From the NCBI RefSeq assembly GCF_026151655.1, contig NZ_JAMQPN010000001.1:938270-1002269 (forward strand): a stretch of 64,000 nucleotides of DNA, read 5' to 3'. The first letter of the stretch is position 1. Each line of letters begins with the position of its first letter. The DNA comes from Leptospira soteropolitanensis (GTDB lineage: Bacteria > Spirochaetota > Leptospiria > Leptospirales > Leptospiraceae). Position numbers and translations under genes: made by a program. The notes beneath the pieces are model-generated. The model was not told where the DNA came from, made no database searches, and was given only the letters and a program-made list of their open reading frames with translations. Positions 36,930-47,419 of this stretch are shown here, one piece after another.

Positions 36930-37985
36930 TTATTTTGAATCCGAATTGCTTACACCAGCATCTGCAAAGGAAGCCATTTCATTTAAAAACTTAACACTCA
37001 GTTCAATCAGTGGATAAGCGGCAAGGGCACCGCTTCCTTCTCCTAAACGAAGGTTGAGGCGAAGAAGTGGTCTTACTTTCCAATGTTCCAATACAACTGT
37101 ATGTCCTTCTTCTTCAGATAGATGCGAAAAAATTGCGTAACTTTTTACTATAGGATTCAGTGCAAATGCAATGGCAAAGGCTGCCGTTGCAATAAAACCA
37201 TCTACTACAAAAGTTTTTCTTTGCGCTGCTGCTCCAATCATAGCTCCAGCCATCATTCCAATTTCGAATCCACCAAATTCGGAAAGAACTTCCAATGGAT
37301 CTTTTAAATTCCCTGTTCTTTGAAATGCTTCTGTAAGAATTTTGAATTTGTTTTCCTTCCCGCTGTTATTTAGCCCAGTACCTCGTCCTACGAGTTTTCT
37401 TAGAGGAATTTCTGTTAGATGAGACAAAATGAGCGAGGCAGAAGATGTATTGCCGATACCCATTTCACCGAATAAAAATATATTGGTTGTTGTATATTTT
37501 TCTTCAGAGAGAAGTTCTATTCCATGAGTAATAGTTTCTTTTGCTTCTTCCAAAGACATAGCTGATTGTTTTAAAAAGTTGGAAGTACCCTTTCTAATTT
37601 TTCTTTCGATGGGTCTTAGGCCATTATCATCCCAATCATGATCTACTCCTGCATCAATCACTTCAACACCGATATGACTATGTTTTGCGAAGACATTGGC
37701 ACAGGCCCCACCTGATAAAAAATTCAGAACCATTTGCCAAGTAACATCTTTTGGATATAAGGAAACTGGTTCCTCAGTGATTCCGTGGTCTCCCGCAAAG
37801 AGAATGAGTTTCGGATTTTTTAACTCCGGGGAGAGGGTATTTTGGATTTCTGCCAATTGTAGGGCTATGGTTTCCAAATCTCCAAGAGATCCCAAAGGTT
37901 TAGTTTTATTGTCTATTTTACTACGAATGGAACTTCGCAAAACGTCGGTTAATGGAGAAATCGTGGGTAGGGAAAATGGGGACAT
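36930..37985 (-). CDS. cobT: Nicotinate-nucleotide-dimethylbenzimidazole phosphoribosyltransferase
   Basis: About 351 residues from ATG 37985; a TTG at 37997 is possible. Motifs: DNKTKPLGSLGDLE at the N-terminus, LFAGDHGITEEPVSLYPKDVTWQMV, FLSGGACANVFAKH, GEMGIGNTSSAS, GRGTGLNNSG, FVVDGFIATAAF and LRLGEGSGALAA with the catalytic Glu. It makes alpha-ribazole 5'-phosphate for the lower cobalamin ligand. First gene of cobT-cobS-cobC. I looked for a cobalamin riboswitch in the short upstream region and saw none. Confidence 0.95.
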   Translation of the reverse strand: MSPFSLPTISPLTDVLRSSIRSKIDNKTKPLGSLGDLETIALQLAEIQNTLSPELKNPKLILFAGDHGITEEPVSLYPKDVTWQMVLNFLSGGACANVFAKHSHIGVEVIDAGVDHDWDDNGLRPIERKIRKGTSNFLKQSAMSLEEAKETITHGIELLSEEKYTTTNIFLFGEMGIGNTSSASLILSHLTEIPLRKLVGRGTGLNNSGKENKFKILTEAFQRTGNLKDPLEVLSEFGGFEIGMMAGAMIGAAAQRKTFVVDGFIATAAFAIAFALNPIVKSYAIFSHLSEEEGHTVVLEHWKVRPLLRLNLRLGEGSGALAAYPLIELSVKFLNEMASFADAGVSNSDSK

Positions 37986-38148
37986 AAACAAAACCAATCT
38001 AAACTAGCCTCCACCAGCTTCCATCGTTTTTGGGCTTGGACGGGACAGGGAGGTTTGGGAATTGGCAATTTAGGCCGAAAAAAATCGGAATTTCTTTCAT
38101 TGGGGCGCTTTACGTAGGAACCCATTGGCGTTACTATGTCACCAAGCC

Positions 38149-41100
38149 ATGCAAGATTTCGCCCACCTTCATTTGCATACTACCTATTCCATGTTGGACG
38201 GAGCCATACGGATCAGTGATCTCATGAAACGTGTGAAGGAACTCGGTATGAGTTCTGTCGCCATTACAGACCACGGTAACATGTATGGTGCCATTGAATT
38301 TTATAAAGAAGCTGTCAAACATGATGTCAAACCCATCATTGGATGTGAGTTTTATGTTACTCCTTCGCGAAGTGCTGAAACGGAATTGGATGAAATTGCA
38401 GATGGTGGTGCTTATCACATCATCTTACTTTGTAAAAACGAAATCGGTTATCGAAATATCATCAAACTGGCAAGTCGATCCTTTACAGAGGGGTTCTACC
38501 GAAAACCAAGAATTGATTATGATTTATTAGAACGTTATAGTGAAGGTCTTGTTTGTTTGACTGCCTGTTTAGCAGGAGAAGTCAATCGAAAGATTTTAGA
38601 AGGAAAAGAAGACAAGGCGTATGCGTTAGCTGGGAAGTTGCATGAAATCTTCCGCAAAGAAGATTTTTATTTAGAAATCCAAGACCACGGGATTCCAGAA
38701 CAAAGAACTGTTGCTGAAGCTGTTATGGGATTCTCCAAACGAACAGGAATCCCACTTGTACTCACAAACGATTCTCACTTTTTAACGAAGGACGATAAAG
38801 AAGCTCAAGATATCTTACTTCGAATAGGAATGCGCAAAAACATTGATGATGAAATGCGATTTGGATTCAATGAGAACTTTTATGTTAAATCTCCAGCCGA
38901 GATGATTGGTCTTTTTCCTGACCATACTGATGCATTTTATAATACTTTAGCCATCCGAGATAAATGTTCTCTCAACTTTCAATTTGGGAATCCCTTATTA
39001 CCTCCTTTTGAAGTTCCAACAGGTTTTGATACAGATAGTTACCTGGAAAAACTGGTTTGGGAAGGAATCCAAGAAAAATACAAAGAGATAACACCTGTTG
39101 TGCGAGAGCGTACTGAATACGAAATGCAAACGATTCGGAATATGCATTTTGCTGGTTATTTTCTTATTGTGCAGGATTATATTAACTTTGCTCGGCGAGC
39201 TGGAATTCCGGTTGGCCCGGGTCGAGGATCTGCCGCTGGTTCTATCATTGCTTATGCCCTTGGAATCACCAATGTGGATCCCATTCGTTACAACTTACTT
39301 TTTGAAAGATTTCTCAATCCAGACAGAAAGGATATGCCTGATATTGATACAGATTTTTGTGTAGAAAGACGGGAAGAAGTAATCAATTACATCAAACAAA
39401 GATACGGTGAAGATAGGGTTGGTCAAATCATCACCTTCGGTTCGTTAGCAGCAAAAGCTGCCATAAAAGATGTGGCTCGCGTATTCAATGTTCCGTTTTC
39501 TGAAGTAAACGAAATGAGTAAACTTTTCCCTAAAAAATTGGGAATTACCATCCAAGAAGCCGTTGATACATCTAAAGATCTTCGTGATCTTGCTGAAAAA
39601 TCAGATTTAAATAAAAAGGTATTTTCCATTGCTCAAAAGCTGGAAGGTAACTACCGTCAGGTGGGAAGACACGCAGCAGGTGTTGTGATTGCACCAACTG
39701 CTTTGGAAGAAATTGTTCCTTTGTCTACAGTGAGCGAACCCGGTAGAGATGGTCGTTCTATCGTCACTCAATACGACAAAAATATGTCGGAACAAGTGGG
39801 ACTCATTAAGATGGATATTTTGGGTTTAAAAAACTTAACGACCATCCATCACGCCACTAAACTCATTGAAAAACGTCACGGGATTTCTCTTGATTTGGAT
39901 AAAATTCCTTTGGACGATCCAGCTACATTTAGTTTGTTACGAAAGGCAAATGTCCTTGGGATATTCCAGTTGGATTCGTCTTCAGGGATACGTGACCTTT
40001 TTGCAAAAGCACAGGTGCAAAAATTTGAAGAAATCGCCGCCTTGCTAGCGTTATATAGGCCTGGTCCAATGGGATCTGGGATGTTGGATGATTATTTAGA
40101 CCGTAAAAACGGTAAAAAGAAAGTTGTTTTCCCACATGAAAGTTTGGCAGAAGTTTTGGGTGAAACATACGGAGTAGTAGTTTACCAAGAGCAGGTGATG
40201 GGTATCTCACGGATTATGGGTGGATACTCAGTGGGAGATTCGGATGTTCTTCGTAAGGCGATGGCCAAAAAAGACAAATCTAAACTTCCTGCATTGAAAG
40301 AGAAGTTTGTAAAAGGGGCGATCGAAAAAAAGATCAGTGAAAAACTTGCCACGGAACTTTTTGAGCAGTTGGAAAAATTCGGTGAATATGGGTTCAACAA
40401 ATCCCACTCAGTAGCGTATGCTTTTGTTACATACCAGACTGCTTACTTAAAGGCTAATTATTCCATTGAATATTTAACGGCCCTGTTATCTGGGGATCAT
40501 TCGAAAATTACGGATGTTGTGAAATACATCAATAATGCCAAGGAAATGGGAATTCGAATTTTAGGACCTGATGTTAAAGAATCGGGAATTTCTTTTGAAA
40601 TTACTGATGATAAAACAGTGAGGTTTGGTCTTTCTTCTATCAAAGGTGTGGGAGAGCTTGCGGCCGAAAACATCATTGTCAATCGAAATGCCATTGGTGG
40701 TTACAAACAATTAAGTGACTTCACAAAGAAATTGGATACAAGGCTTGCTAATAAAAAAGTATTGGAGTCCCTTGCTCAAGGGGGAGCCTTTGATTCTTTT
40801 GGTTATACAAGAAAAACCATTTTTGAATCAACGGACATGATTCTAAGCTATGCTAACAAAAAACAGGCGGAAGAAAAAGAAGGCCAGTTTTCGTTGTTTG
40901 GTGGTGTGAATGGTGGCGGGGAAGAAAACCTCAATTTACCAAAAGATGGAATGGAATGGAATGGGGATGAGCTACTAAGGAGAGAAAAAGAAACTACCGG
41001 GCTTTATCTTTCCGGCCACCCACTAGATAAATTTACAGAACAACTAAAAACGTTAAAACCAACTACCATTGAAAACTTAGAAGAGGTCAAGCCCAAATCA

Positions 41101-41646
41101 AAAGTTGAAATTGCGGGTGTCCTTTCTAAAAAAGTAGTCAAACTCACAAAGAAAAAAGAAGAGTTTGTTAATTTTATGTTAGAGGACCAAACAGGGGAAA
41201 TAGAATGTGTAGCTTTCCCAAAAACCTATGCCGAATTTAAACATTTATTCACAGAGGACAATACGGTATTCATTCGTGGAATCTTAGAACGACTTGATGC
41301 AGACGAATCAGAGTTAAAAGGTCAGATTATTGTAAATAAACTCGAAGAACTAAATTCTGTTACTATTGAAAAGAAAATGGAGAAAACTCTTCATTTAACT
41401 ATTAATATGTCAGAAGAAAAAAATAGAGATGTGATTTTGAAATTACAAGATGTCCTTTCTGTACATCGCGGGGCATCATCAGTTTTTTTTCATTTGGTTG
41501 GGAATGGTGATGAAAAAAAAGTCATTCGTGCCCACGACCATTTCTCCATTGATATCACTCCTGACCTTATGAAGATGTTAACCGATATACTCGGGGAAGG
41601 TATGGTTCGCTATACAGTTGGTGAAGAAGTAAGAGTTTTTAGATAA
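38149..41646 (+). CDS. dnaE: DNA polymerase III alpha subunit
   Basis: About 1165 residues. The start is taken at ATG 38149 ([19 protein letters not shown]), the usual N-terminus; the frame is open eight codons further to 38125. Domains: PHP ([30 protein letters not shown]), palm with [10 protein letters not shown] and the catalytic PDIDTDF, fingers/tau-binding ([23 protein letters not shown]), helix-hairpin-helix, and a C-terminal OB fold ([11 protein letters not shown]). Replicative polymerase. Divergent from cobT and followed five bases later by an AraC-type regulator. No intein or insertion seen. Confidence 0.97.
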   Translation: MQDFAHLHLHTTYSMLDGAIRISDLMKRVKELGMSSVAITDHGNMYGAIEFYKEAVKHDVKPIIGCEFYVTPSRSAETELDEIADGGAYHIILLCKNEIGYRNIIKLASRSFTEGFYRKPRIDYDLLERYSEGLVCLTACLAGEVNRKILEGKEDKAYALAGKLHEIFRKEDFYLEIQDHGIPEQRTVAEAVMGFSKRTGIPLVLTNDSHFLTKDDKEAQDILLRIGMRKNIDDEMRFGFNENFYVKSPAEMIGLFPDHTDAFYNTLAIRDKCSLNFQFGNPLLPPFEVPTGFDTDSYLEKLVWEGIQEKYKEITPVVRERTEYEMQTIRNMHFAGYFLIVQDYINFARRAGIPVGPGRGSAAGSIIAYALGITNVDPIRYNLLFERFLNPDRKDMPDIDTDFCVERREEVINYIKQRYGEDRVGQIITFGSLAAKAAIKDVARVFNVPFSEVNEMSKLFPKKLGITIQEAVDTSKDLRDLAEKSDLNKKVFSIAQKLEGNYRQVGRHAAGVVIAPTALEEIVPLSTVSEPGRDGRSIVTQYDKNMSEQVGLIKMDILGLKNLTTIHHATKLIEKRHGISLDLDKIPLDDPATFSLLRKANVLGIFQLDSSSGIRDLFAKAQVQKFEEIAALLALYRPGPMGSGMLDDYLDRKNGKKKVVFPHESLAEVLGETYGVVVYQEQVMGISRIMGGYSVGDSDVLRKAMAKKDKSKLPALKEKFVKGAIEKKISEKLATELFEQLEKFGEYGFNKSHSVAYAFVTYQTAYLKANYSIEYLTALLSGDHSKITDVVKYINNAKEMGIRILGPDVKESGISFEITDDKTVRFGLSSIKGVGELAAENIIVNRNAIGGYKQLSDFTKKLDTRLANKKVLESLAQGGAFDSFGYTRKTIFESTDMILSYANKKQAEEKEGQFSLFGGVNGGGEENLNLPKDGMEWNGDELLRREKETTGLYLSGHPLDKFTEQLKTLKPTTIENLEEVKPKSKVEIAGVLSKKVVKLTKKKEEFVNFMLEDQTGEIECVAFPKTYAEFKHLFTEDNTVFIRGILERLDADESELKGQIIVNKLEELNSVTIEKKMEKTLHLTINMSEEKNRDVILKLQDVLSVHRGASSVFFHLVGNGDEKKVIRAHDHFSIDITPDLMKMLTDILGEGMVRYTVGEEVRVFR

Positions 41647-41651
41647 ATTTC

Positions 41652-42752
41652 GTGGAGACAACATCTCTCTCATTAACTTTATTATTAGAGTTCCTTTGGA
41701 TGGGATCTGGATCAGTTTTTTGTTTGATCTGGTCTTTTTCTAATTTAATTCGAAACCGAAATGTTCACGGATTTGTATGGTCTTTTGTTTTATTTTCCAC
41801 AGGGCTTTGGTTACTTACCGGAGCCTTTATGTTCACTGGGTTTCATCAATACCTTCCTTCGATTGCCTTAATTCATATTCCATTTGTATTTCTTTCCTCA
41901 ACATTACTTTATTTATATTTGGAATATTTGTTTTTAGAAAAACCAATCCAAATTAGAATCTATCATTTTATACCTGCTATCGTTTCCGTTATTTTTTTAA
42001 TTCCATATTTTCTAGAATCAAATGTCGGGAAATTAGAAATTTTGAATCATCTAAATAAAACCGAATATGGATCGGTGCTTGTTGGATTAAATTTTGGAAT
42101 TAAAATTTCCATTTTGTTATCTGTAGGAATCTTTTTAATTAAAGAGTGGATTCCAAATGTTCGATTGTCTGTTTTTTTTACAAAGAAAGCAGTATATTCT
42201 TTGATATTTATACTTCTGATTTGGATCGACTTATTACTCGGCAGTATTGGTTTTACTTTCCAATTTCCTTTTTTCCGTAAACTTAGCGCTTACCTTTTAC
42301 CAGTTCTTATGTACTTTTACTACTTTACTCGCGAACTTTGGGCGCCATTTGTTTCTGATGTACGCGATAGCATCCAAAGAAACAAATACGAAAAATCTAA
42401 ATTAGTTTCAGTTCAGTTAGAAACCATCGACCAAAGATTGTATGAATTGATGCGTGAAAAAGTCTTTTGTGATGAAGACTTGAGTCTTTCTAGGCTTGCA
42501 GAGATGGCTGAAGTCAAACCAGGACAACTTTCCGAATACTTTCACAAACGTTATGGATTTGGATTTTATCAATACATCAATCAATATAGGATCGATGAGG
42601 CAAAACGTTTGTTATTGGAATCAGAAGAAAGATCCATACTATCTATAGCCGATTCCGTCGGTTTCAATTCTAAATCAACATTCAATCGAGTGTTTTTGGA
42701 AACGGTTGGATCTACACCTTCTGAGTTTCGTAAACAATCGAAACTTACTTAA
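41652..42752 (+). CDS. Membrane-bound AraC-family transcriptional regulator
   Basis: 366 residues starting at GTG 41652, five bases after the dnaE stop, with no clear Shine-Dalgarno; coupling to dnaE is likely. Seven or so membrane helices fill residues 1-225. The C-terminal 100 residues form an AraC DNA-binding domain: LSLSRLAEMAEVKPGQLSEYFHKRYG (first helix-turn-helix) and SILSIADSVGFNSKSTFNRVFLETVGSTPSEFRK (second, the strong family signature). Such membrane AraC proteins are common in Leptospira. Ligand and targets unknown. Confidence 0.85.
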   Translation: METTSLSLTLLLEFLWMGSGSVFCLIWSFSNLIRNRNVHGFVWSFVLFSTGLWLLTGAFMFTGFHQYLPSIALIHIPFVFLSSTLLYLYLEYLFLEKPIQIRIYHFIPAIVSVIFLIPYFLESNVGKLEILNHLNKTEYGSVLVGLNFGIKISILLSVGIFLIKEWIPNVRLSVFFTKKAVYSLIFILLIWIDLLLGSIGFTFQFPFFRKLSAYLLPVLMYFYYFTRELWAPFVSDVRDSIQRNKYEKSKLVSVQLETIDQRLYELMREKVFCDEDLSLSRLAEMAEVKPGQLSEYFHKRYGFGFYQYINQYRIDEAKRLLLESEERSILSIADSVGFNSKSTFNRVFLETVGSTPSEFRKQSKLT

Positions 42753-42840
42753 ATTCACGCAATTTCCAAGTCTCAAAGAATTCCCCAAGACGACATTAGG
42801 AATAATCTAAATTAGAATCGGTTCGTAACGAGGAAATTCC

Positions 42841-44739
42841 ATGCGAACCATGATCGATTTTTATTTAAACCTTCCGGCCAAATTCGGTAACAAAAATGCT
42901 TTTGCAACGCGAATCGGTGCTGGTGTTTATCAATTCAAAACTTACAACGACCTGCTTTCTGATGCCAAGGATTTAGCATTTGGACTCAAAGGTAATTTAT
43001 CCGAAAGAGAAAAAGTCGCTATTTTTGCGGACAATGCTTACGAGTGGATACAAACCAGTATCGCAGTGACACTACTTGGAGCAGTAGATGTTCCTAGGGC
43101 CTCTGATGTTACGGACCAAGATATATTATATATTTTGAATCATTCGGAATCAAAAATTCTTTTCGTAGAGAATGAAACTGTTTTCAAACGTGTGATTCGT
43201 TTGGAATCAGAGTTGGAATATTTAAAGGAAATTGTGATGATTTATCCTCCCAAAGAGGGGAATAAAGAAGTAAGTTCCAGAAGAATTAAAATTTCCACAT
43301 TGCAGGGGTTAGTGGCAAAAGGAAAAGAGCTTCGAAAAGTTGATTCATCAGACACGGTTTTTTTAAACAATACAATAAAAGAGTCAGATTTGTTTACCAT
43401 GATTTATACATCGGGAACCACGGGTACTCCCAAAGGTGTGATGTTAACACATGGAAATATATTATTCCAATTAAAAAATCTTCCGATTCGATTGGAAAAA
43501 GGAGACCGAACCTTATCAATTTTACCTGTTTGGCATATCTTTGAAAGAATCTTTGAAATCTTTAGTTTATACTATGGAGCTTGTACTTATTATAGTAGCG
43601 TTCGTACTTTAAAAGAAGACTTAAAATTTGTTAAACCACATTTTATGGCCTCTGCGCCAAGACTTTGGGAAAGTATATATTCGGGAATCCTGGGAACACT
43701 TGCCAAGTCATCTTCGACAAAACAAAAAATGTTCCAATTTGCTATGTTCTTTGCAAAACGATTTTTTACTTCAAGACAAGTCATTACTGGAAATGTTTTA
43801 GATATTCATCCGGTAGTTTTTTGGAAACAAGCCCTTCGTTTTATTTATCACTTGTATCGATTTTTTCTGGTGAGTTTGCCACATCTCTTTTTTGATTTCT
43901 TAGTTTTATCAAAAATTCGAAAAGCAACAGGTGGAGAACTTCGTGGTTCTTGTTCCGGCGGGGGAGCACTCCCTTACCATGTGGATGAATTTTTTAACAC
44001 TATTGGAATTCCCGTTTTGGAAGGATATGGAATGACGGAAACAGCACCTGTTCTTGCTATGCGGACTTTCGAAGAAATCATTCCTGGTTCTGTTGGAAAG
44101 ATTTTCCCAAAAACATATTTAAGGCTTGTTGATCTTCATACAGGAGAAGTTTTTTTAGATACAGAAATTGGAAAATTTGTATTCGGAAGAAAAGGTGAAA
44201 TCCATGTGAAGGGTAAACAAGTAATGGCAGGTTATTATAAAAATCCTGATGCAACAAACAAGGTTTTGGTGGACGGTTGGTTGAATACTGGCGATTTGGG
44301 GATTTTTACTGCAAATCATAATTTGCGCATTGTCGGTAGATCTAAGGAAACGATAGTATTGTTAGGTGGTGAAAACGTAGAACCAGTACCAATTGAATCA
44401 AAAATACTAGAATCAGAGTGGATTGACCAATGTATGGTGGTTGGGCAAGACCAGAAATACTTAAGTGTTCTTGTTTATCCCAATATTTCAAGATTTGAAG
44501 AACCCTTGACTGGAGATTTTTGGAAACAAAAAGAAGTGATTCAAAAAATAGAATCAGAAATTAAAGCGAAGGTGAATGCGCAAACAGGGTTCAAATCATT
44601 TGAAAGAGTAGTTGGAGTTGTTGTATTACCTAAACCGTTTGAAGTGGGCGATGAACTGACAGCAAAATTATCGCTAAAGAGGCATGTAATTACTGAGAAA
44701 TATAAGTCAGAAATTGCCAATTTGTATTCTAATAATTAG
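42841..44739 (+). CDS. AMP-forming long-chain acyl-CoA synthetase family protein
   Basis: 632 residues. Adenylate-forming motifs: MIYTSGTTGTPKGVMLTHGN (P-loop-like), LPVWHIFERIFE, GSCSGGGALPYHVDEFF, EGYGMTETAPVLA, and GWLNTGDLGIFTANHNLRIVGRSKETIVLLGGENVEP. The last block is typical of long-chain fatty-acid ligases of the plant/eukaryote-like LACS branch. A hydrophobic stretch near residue 345 (FLVSLPHLFFDFLVL) suggests membrane association. It activates fatty acids with ATP and CoA; chain length is not readable. GAGGAAATTCC precedes the ATG. Confidence 0.88.
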   Translation: MRTMIDFYLNLPAKFGNKNAFATRIGAGVYQFKTYNDLLSDAKDLAFGLKGNLSEREKVAIFADNAYEWIQTSIAVTLLGAVDVPRASDVTDQDILYILNHSESKILFVENETVFKRVIRLESELEYLKEIVMIYPPKEGNKEVSSRRIKISTLQGLVAKGKELRKVDSSDTVFLNNTIKESDLFTMIYTSGTTGTPKGVMLTHGNILFQLKNLPIRLEKGDRTLSILPVWHIFERIFEIFSLYYGACTYYSSVRTLKEDLKFVKPHFMASAPRLWESIYSGILGTLAKSSSTKQKMFQFAMFFAKRFFTSRQVITGNVLDIHPVVFWKQALRFIYHLYRFFLVSLPHLFFDFLVLSKIRKATGGELRGSCSGGGALPYHVDEFFNTIGIPVLEGYGMTETAPVLAMRTFEEIIPGSVGKIFPKTYLRLVDLHTGEVFLDTEIGKFVFGRKGEIHVKGKQVMAGYYKNPDATNKVLVDGWLNTGDLGIFTANHNLRIVGRSKETIVLLGGENVEPVPIESKILESEWIDQCMVVGQDQKYLSVLVYPNISRFEEPLTGDFWKQKEVIQKIESEIKAKVNAQTGFKSFERVVGVVVLPKPFEVGDELTAKLSLKRHVITEKYKSEIANLYSNN

Positions 44740-44771
44740 AAGACATCTACTTCCTTATTAGAATTTTTCTT

Positions 44772-44796
44772 AGTGGAGGAATTAGTTTCCTCCACT
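44772..44796. terminator. Hairpin between convergent acyl-CoA ligase and M23 peptidase genes
   Basis: AGTGGAGGAA (44772-44781) and TTCCTCCACT (44787-44796) form a perfect 10-bp stem with a TTAGT loop that overlaps the peptidase stop codon. T-runs are not in the classical place on either strand, so terminator function is likely but not certain. Confidence 0.5.
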
Positions 44797-45696
44797 GATC
44801 CTTGTTATGTTGATGCTAAAACTTCTTTCCGCACTTTGTCCACTAAAGTCTTTTGCCTGGACTTTGATGACATTTTCTCCGGCTTTCAAATTCAAAACTC
44901 CTACGAGATACCGATCTTTAAAAAAGAGATCATCAAAATGATGTCCCTCTTTTGTTTTCCATTTTCCTTCTTCAAATCTTAAAGATTCGAAGTTTGCTTG
45001 TTTGTAATTCTCCCCATTAAAAACAAACTTAACTTCTTTAATTCCTCTTCTTTGGATATTTTTGATTCCTCCATCGAGGATGCTAACCGTCAGTGGAAAA
45101 GCCTTGGACACATTGATATTGTCACCATCATTCAAATTGGTATAATTTTCTCCCACATGAATGAAGAGGTTTACAATTTGGGGAGGTAAATTGTCTTCCA
45201 CGGGAGGAAGGTAGGCGAGAGGGTCTAGGAGTGTTTTTCCATAGTCCTTTCCTAAAACAAAGTGTAGGTGGCCTCCGGTAGAATGTCCTGTATTTCCTGA
45301 AATTCCAATGGTATCCCCAGCAGATACCTGTTTACCGGCCCGGACATTATCATTTCTTGTGCCACCTAAATGGTAGTAACCGCTCACATAACCGTTTTTA
45401 TGTGCAATCCAAACTATGTTTCCAGATCCACGTTCCTCTTCAAAAGGGTCATCTTCCGCATAACGGGAGTATAGCACAAATCCTTGGCTCATACTTTTGA
45501 CAGGTTGGAATACAGAGGAGATATCTAAACCATTGTGGAAGTGGTCTTTTCTTGATTCACCGAAGGTACTTGTGATGAGACCTGGAAGTTCCAAACCCTG
45601 GATGGGCCAAACAAATTCCGGTTTTATTTCGGAGACTGGTTCCTCTGCGAAAATAAAACTTGCCAAGAGACCGAATACTACAACAATACTTCTCAT
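44782..45696 (-). CDS. M23 family (LytM-type) metallopeptidase, exported
   Basis: 304 residues with a signal peptide (RSIVVVFGLLASFIFA). The LytM domain (about 30-150) keeps the zinc ligands: HFHNGLDISS (HxxxD), and GGHLHFVLG (HxH) after GISGNTGHSTG. The expected GYYHLG histidine is also present. A C-terminal beta domain (KEVKFVFNGENYKQ, GENVIKVQAKDFSGQSAE) resembles an Ig-like module. It is expected to cut peptidoglycan cross-bridges in the periplasm, in wall remodelling or division. It diverges from the sigma factor gene over only 45 bases. Confidence 0.88.
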   Translation of the reverse strand: MRSIVVVFGLLASFIFAEEPVSEIKPEFVWPIQGLELPGLITSTFGESRKDHFHNGLDISSVFQPVKSMSQGFVLYSRYAEDDPFEEERGSGNIVWIAHKNGYVSGYYHLGGTRNDNVRAGKQVSAGDTIGISGNTGHSTGGHLHFVLGKDYGKTLLDPLAYLPPVEDNLPPQIVNLFIHVGENYTNLNDGDNINVSKAFPLTVSILDGGIKNIQRRGIKEVKFVFNGENYKQANFESLRFEEGKWKTKEGHHFDDLFFKDRYLVGVLNLKAGENVIKVQAKDFSGQSAERSFSINITRISGGN

Positions 45697-45741
45697 GTTT
45701 AGAGAAGTCTCCTGGCAGGTTCCTTTTTAGGAAAGTAGATA

Positions 45742-46659
45742 ATGAAACAGACTTCTTATACCAATGAAGAAATTTTAGAGATTGTAAAGGCATGTGGTTC
45801 TGGGGAAGAAAAAGCCCTTCGGAATTTTTTCGATATTTATTCCCAGGACATTTACAATTTCCCCATCCGAGTCTTTCATTTGAGCGAGGATGATGCTTCC
45901 GACTATTATATTTATGCTTTTGAAAGGTTAAAAACCGGAAAACGTTTTAAAAGTTTTGTGGGAAAATCTAGTTTTAAAACTTGGTTTTTCTCGGTTTTAA
46001 GAAACTTGCTGATTGATTGGCAACGCACCAAACGCGAGGTCAAAACCCAAACCATTTCCAAAGTCAATAAGGAAGGGAAGGAGTACAGCACCATTGAGGA
46101 CGAACCAGACAAAAGATCCGAGGCTTTGGCTTTGGCCCTTGATGTTTCGGATCAGTTCCATTCCGTTCTCTCTACGATCAAAATAGAAAACCGCGTAGTC
46201 TTTAAACTCTCCTTTGTTTATTATCTCCATTTGGATCCAGAAGAAGTTCAATATATAGCAGAAAAAACAAACCGTTCTGGGGAAGAGATTAGAATTGATG
46301 TTTTGCGACTCAGAGAAGAACTTTCCGGCCGTGAAGAAGAAAATTTAAAAATGGAAGATAAAATCACATCTCTGTATTTGAATATTCTGGATTTAAAGGA
46401 ACAAAAAAAAGCAAAAGCCCAAGGGGATTCCGTAGAAGCCCAGTATTATAAGGAGAGGCTTGACCATGCTTTGGCCAAAAAGTATGAACAAAGGAAGAAA
46501 TTAATCGAGAAAAAACAAAAAGGACATTTTCTTGTCCGGACCCCATATAGAGAGATTGCTAAAATTTTAGGGATTTCCGAGGGTGGTGTCAGTGTCACCC
46601 TGCTTCGGGTTCTAGAAAAAATGCAAAAAAAAATGCATTCTGTGGCTGGGGAGGGCTAA
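45742..46659 (+). CDS. Sigma-70 family (ECF-like) sigma factor with long central insert
   Basis: 305 residues. Region 2 (about 10-95) includes [29 protein letters not shown] and [21 protein letters not shown], the core-binding and -10-reading helices. Region 4 (about 255-300) includes [26 protein letters not shown], a helix-turn-helix. Between them lie roughly 150 charged helical residues, far more than the short linker of a standard ECF sigma. GGAAAG precedes the ATG. It heads an operon with an unknown protein and a CHAT protease, which suggests that the sigma factor is controlled by them. Confidence 0.8.
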   Translation: MKQTSYTNEEILEIVKACGSGEEKALRNFFDIYSQDIYNFPIRVFHLSEDDASDYYIYAFERLKTGKRFKSFVGKSSFKTWFFSVLRNLLIDWQRTKREVKTQTISKVNKEGKEYSTIEDEPDKRSEALALALDVSDQFHSVLSTIKIENRVVFKLSFVYYLHLDPEEVQYIAEKTNRSGEEIRIDVLRLREELSGREEENLKMEDKITSLYLNILDLKEQKKAKAQGDSVEAQYYKERLDHALAKKYEQRKKLIEKKQKGHFLVRTPYREIAKILGISEGGVSVTLLRVLEKMQKKMHSVAGEG

Positions 46660-46696
46660 TTTCTTTCGTCATACTCTTGCAGGGTGGGGGGACCAC

Positions 46697-47407
46697 ATGG
46701 AAAATCAGGGTTTTAACGTAGAGACGATGGAGCTAGCCAGGGAGATATTTGTCCGAGGTGAGTATCCGAGCGAGGTTGAGTTGCAGAATCATCCCCGTTT
46801 GCAAGAGGCCTTCTGGTTTTGTGAAGAGGCGTTCTTTGCAAGTTTGCGTGAGGAAATGGTCTCCGCTCAACCCTTTGCTGAGTCTTTGGACCTTGCGAAA
46901 GCGGAGATTGCCATGACCAAAGCACCGCTTCCTTTGCCTGAATTTTTAAAAGAATACACACGCCATAATTTGATTTTGCCCGAAAAGAGAGATAGTCTGA
47001 TCGTTCGACTAACACAGTCAGGTGTTCGTGTGATTGATAGCCTTGTTGAGTCCTTACAAATCCGTGGAAGTTTTGAGTTTGCTCCTTCCATGCGTTCTGC
47101 CTCTGCAGAAGTTAGTTCTGGTGATGCGAATGCCGTTATCTTTGAAGAAACCACGAGCGAAAACCAAAAGTTCTATTACCAAATTGTAAAGGAAAACCAA
47201 GGGGAAGTTTACTTATCAGTGAAAGCGGAAGGAACTCCTGCATTTCAACAAGTGAATTTGCGTAGAGAAGGAAGGTTTATTCTTTCTAGTAAAATCAGTC
47301 TAGAAGGCAGTGCGAGCTTTTCGGGATTAGTCCCTGGTAGTTACACCATAGAGTTTGTTGGCCCTGGCCGATCAAAATCGTTTGACTTGTCTATCCTCGT
47401 CGGATAG
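46697..47407 (+). CDS. Unknown protein between sigma factor and CHAT protease; candidate sigma inhibitor or protease substrate
   Basis: 236 residues with no signal peptide or membrane helix. The N-terminal half is acidic and helical (ELAREIFVRGEYPSEVELQNHP, FWFCEEAFFASL). A linker with Ser/Ala (PSMRSASAEVSSGDANA) leads to a C-terminal beta domain (KFYYQIVKENQGEVYLSVKAEG, GLVPGSYTIEFVGPGRSKSF) like small Ig/carboxypeptidase-regulatory folds. I recognise no family. Position, GGGGGGACC ribosome site and 12-base spacing to the CHAT gene make it part of the operon. A role as anti-sigma factor or cleaved regulator is inference from operon logic only. Confidence 0.6.
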   Translation: MENQGFNVETMELAREIFVRGEYPSEVELQNHPRLQEAFWFCEEAFFASLREEMVSAQPFAESLDLAKAEIAMTKAPLPLPEFLKEYTRHNLILPEKRDSLIVRLTQSGVRVIDSLVESLQIRGSFEFAPSMRSASAEVSSGDANAVIFEETTSENQKFYYQIVKENQGEVYLSVKAEGTPAFQQVNLRREGRFILSSKISLEGSASFSGLVPGSYTIEFVGPGRSKSFDLSILVG

Positions 47408-47419
47408 GTTCATGGGAGC

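Noticed and set aside
37986..38148. Possible cobalamin riboswitch before cobT (GGAAGCTGGTGGAGG on minus)
   Set aside because: No B12-box GCCACTG and too little room for the conserved core.
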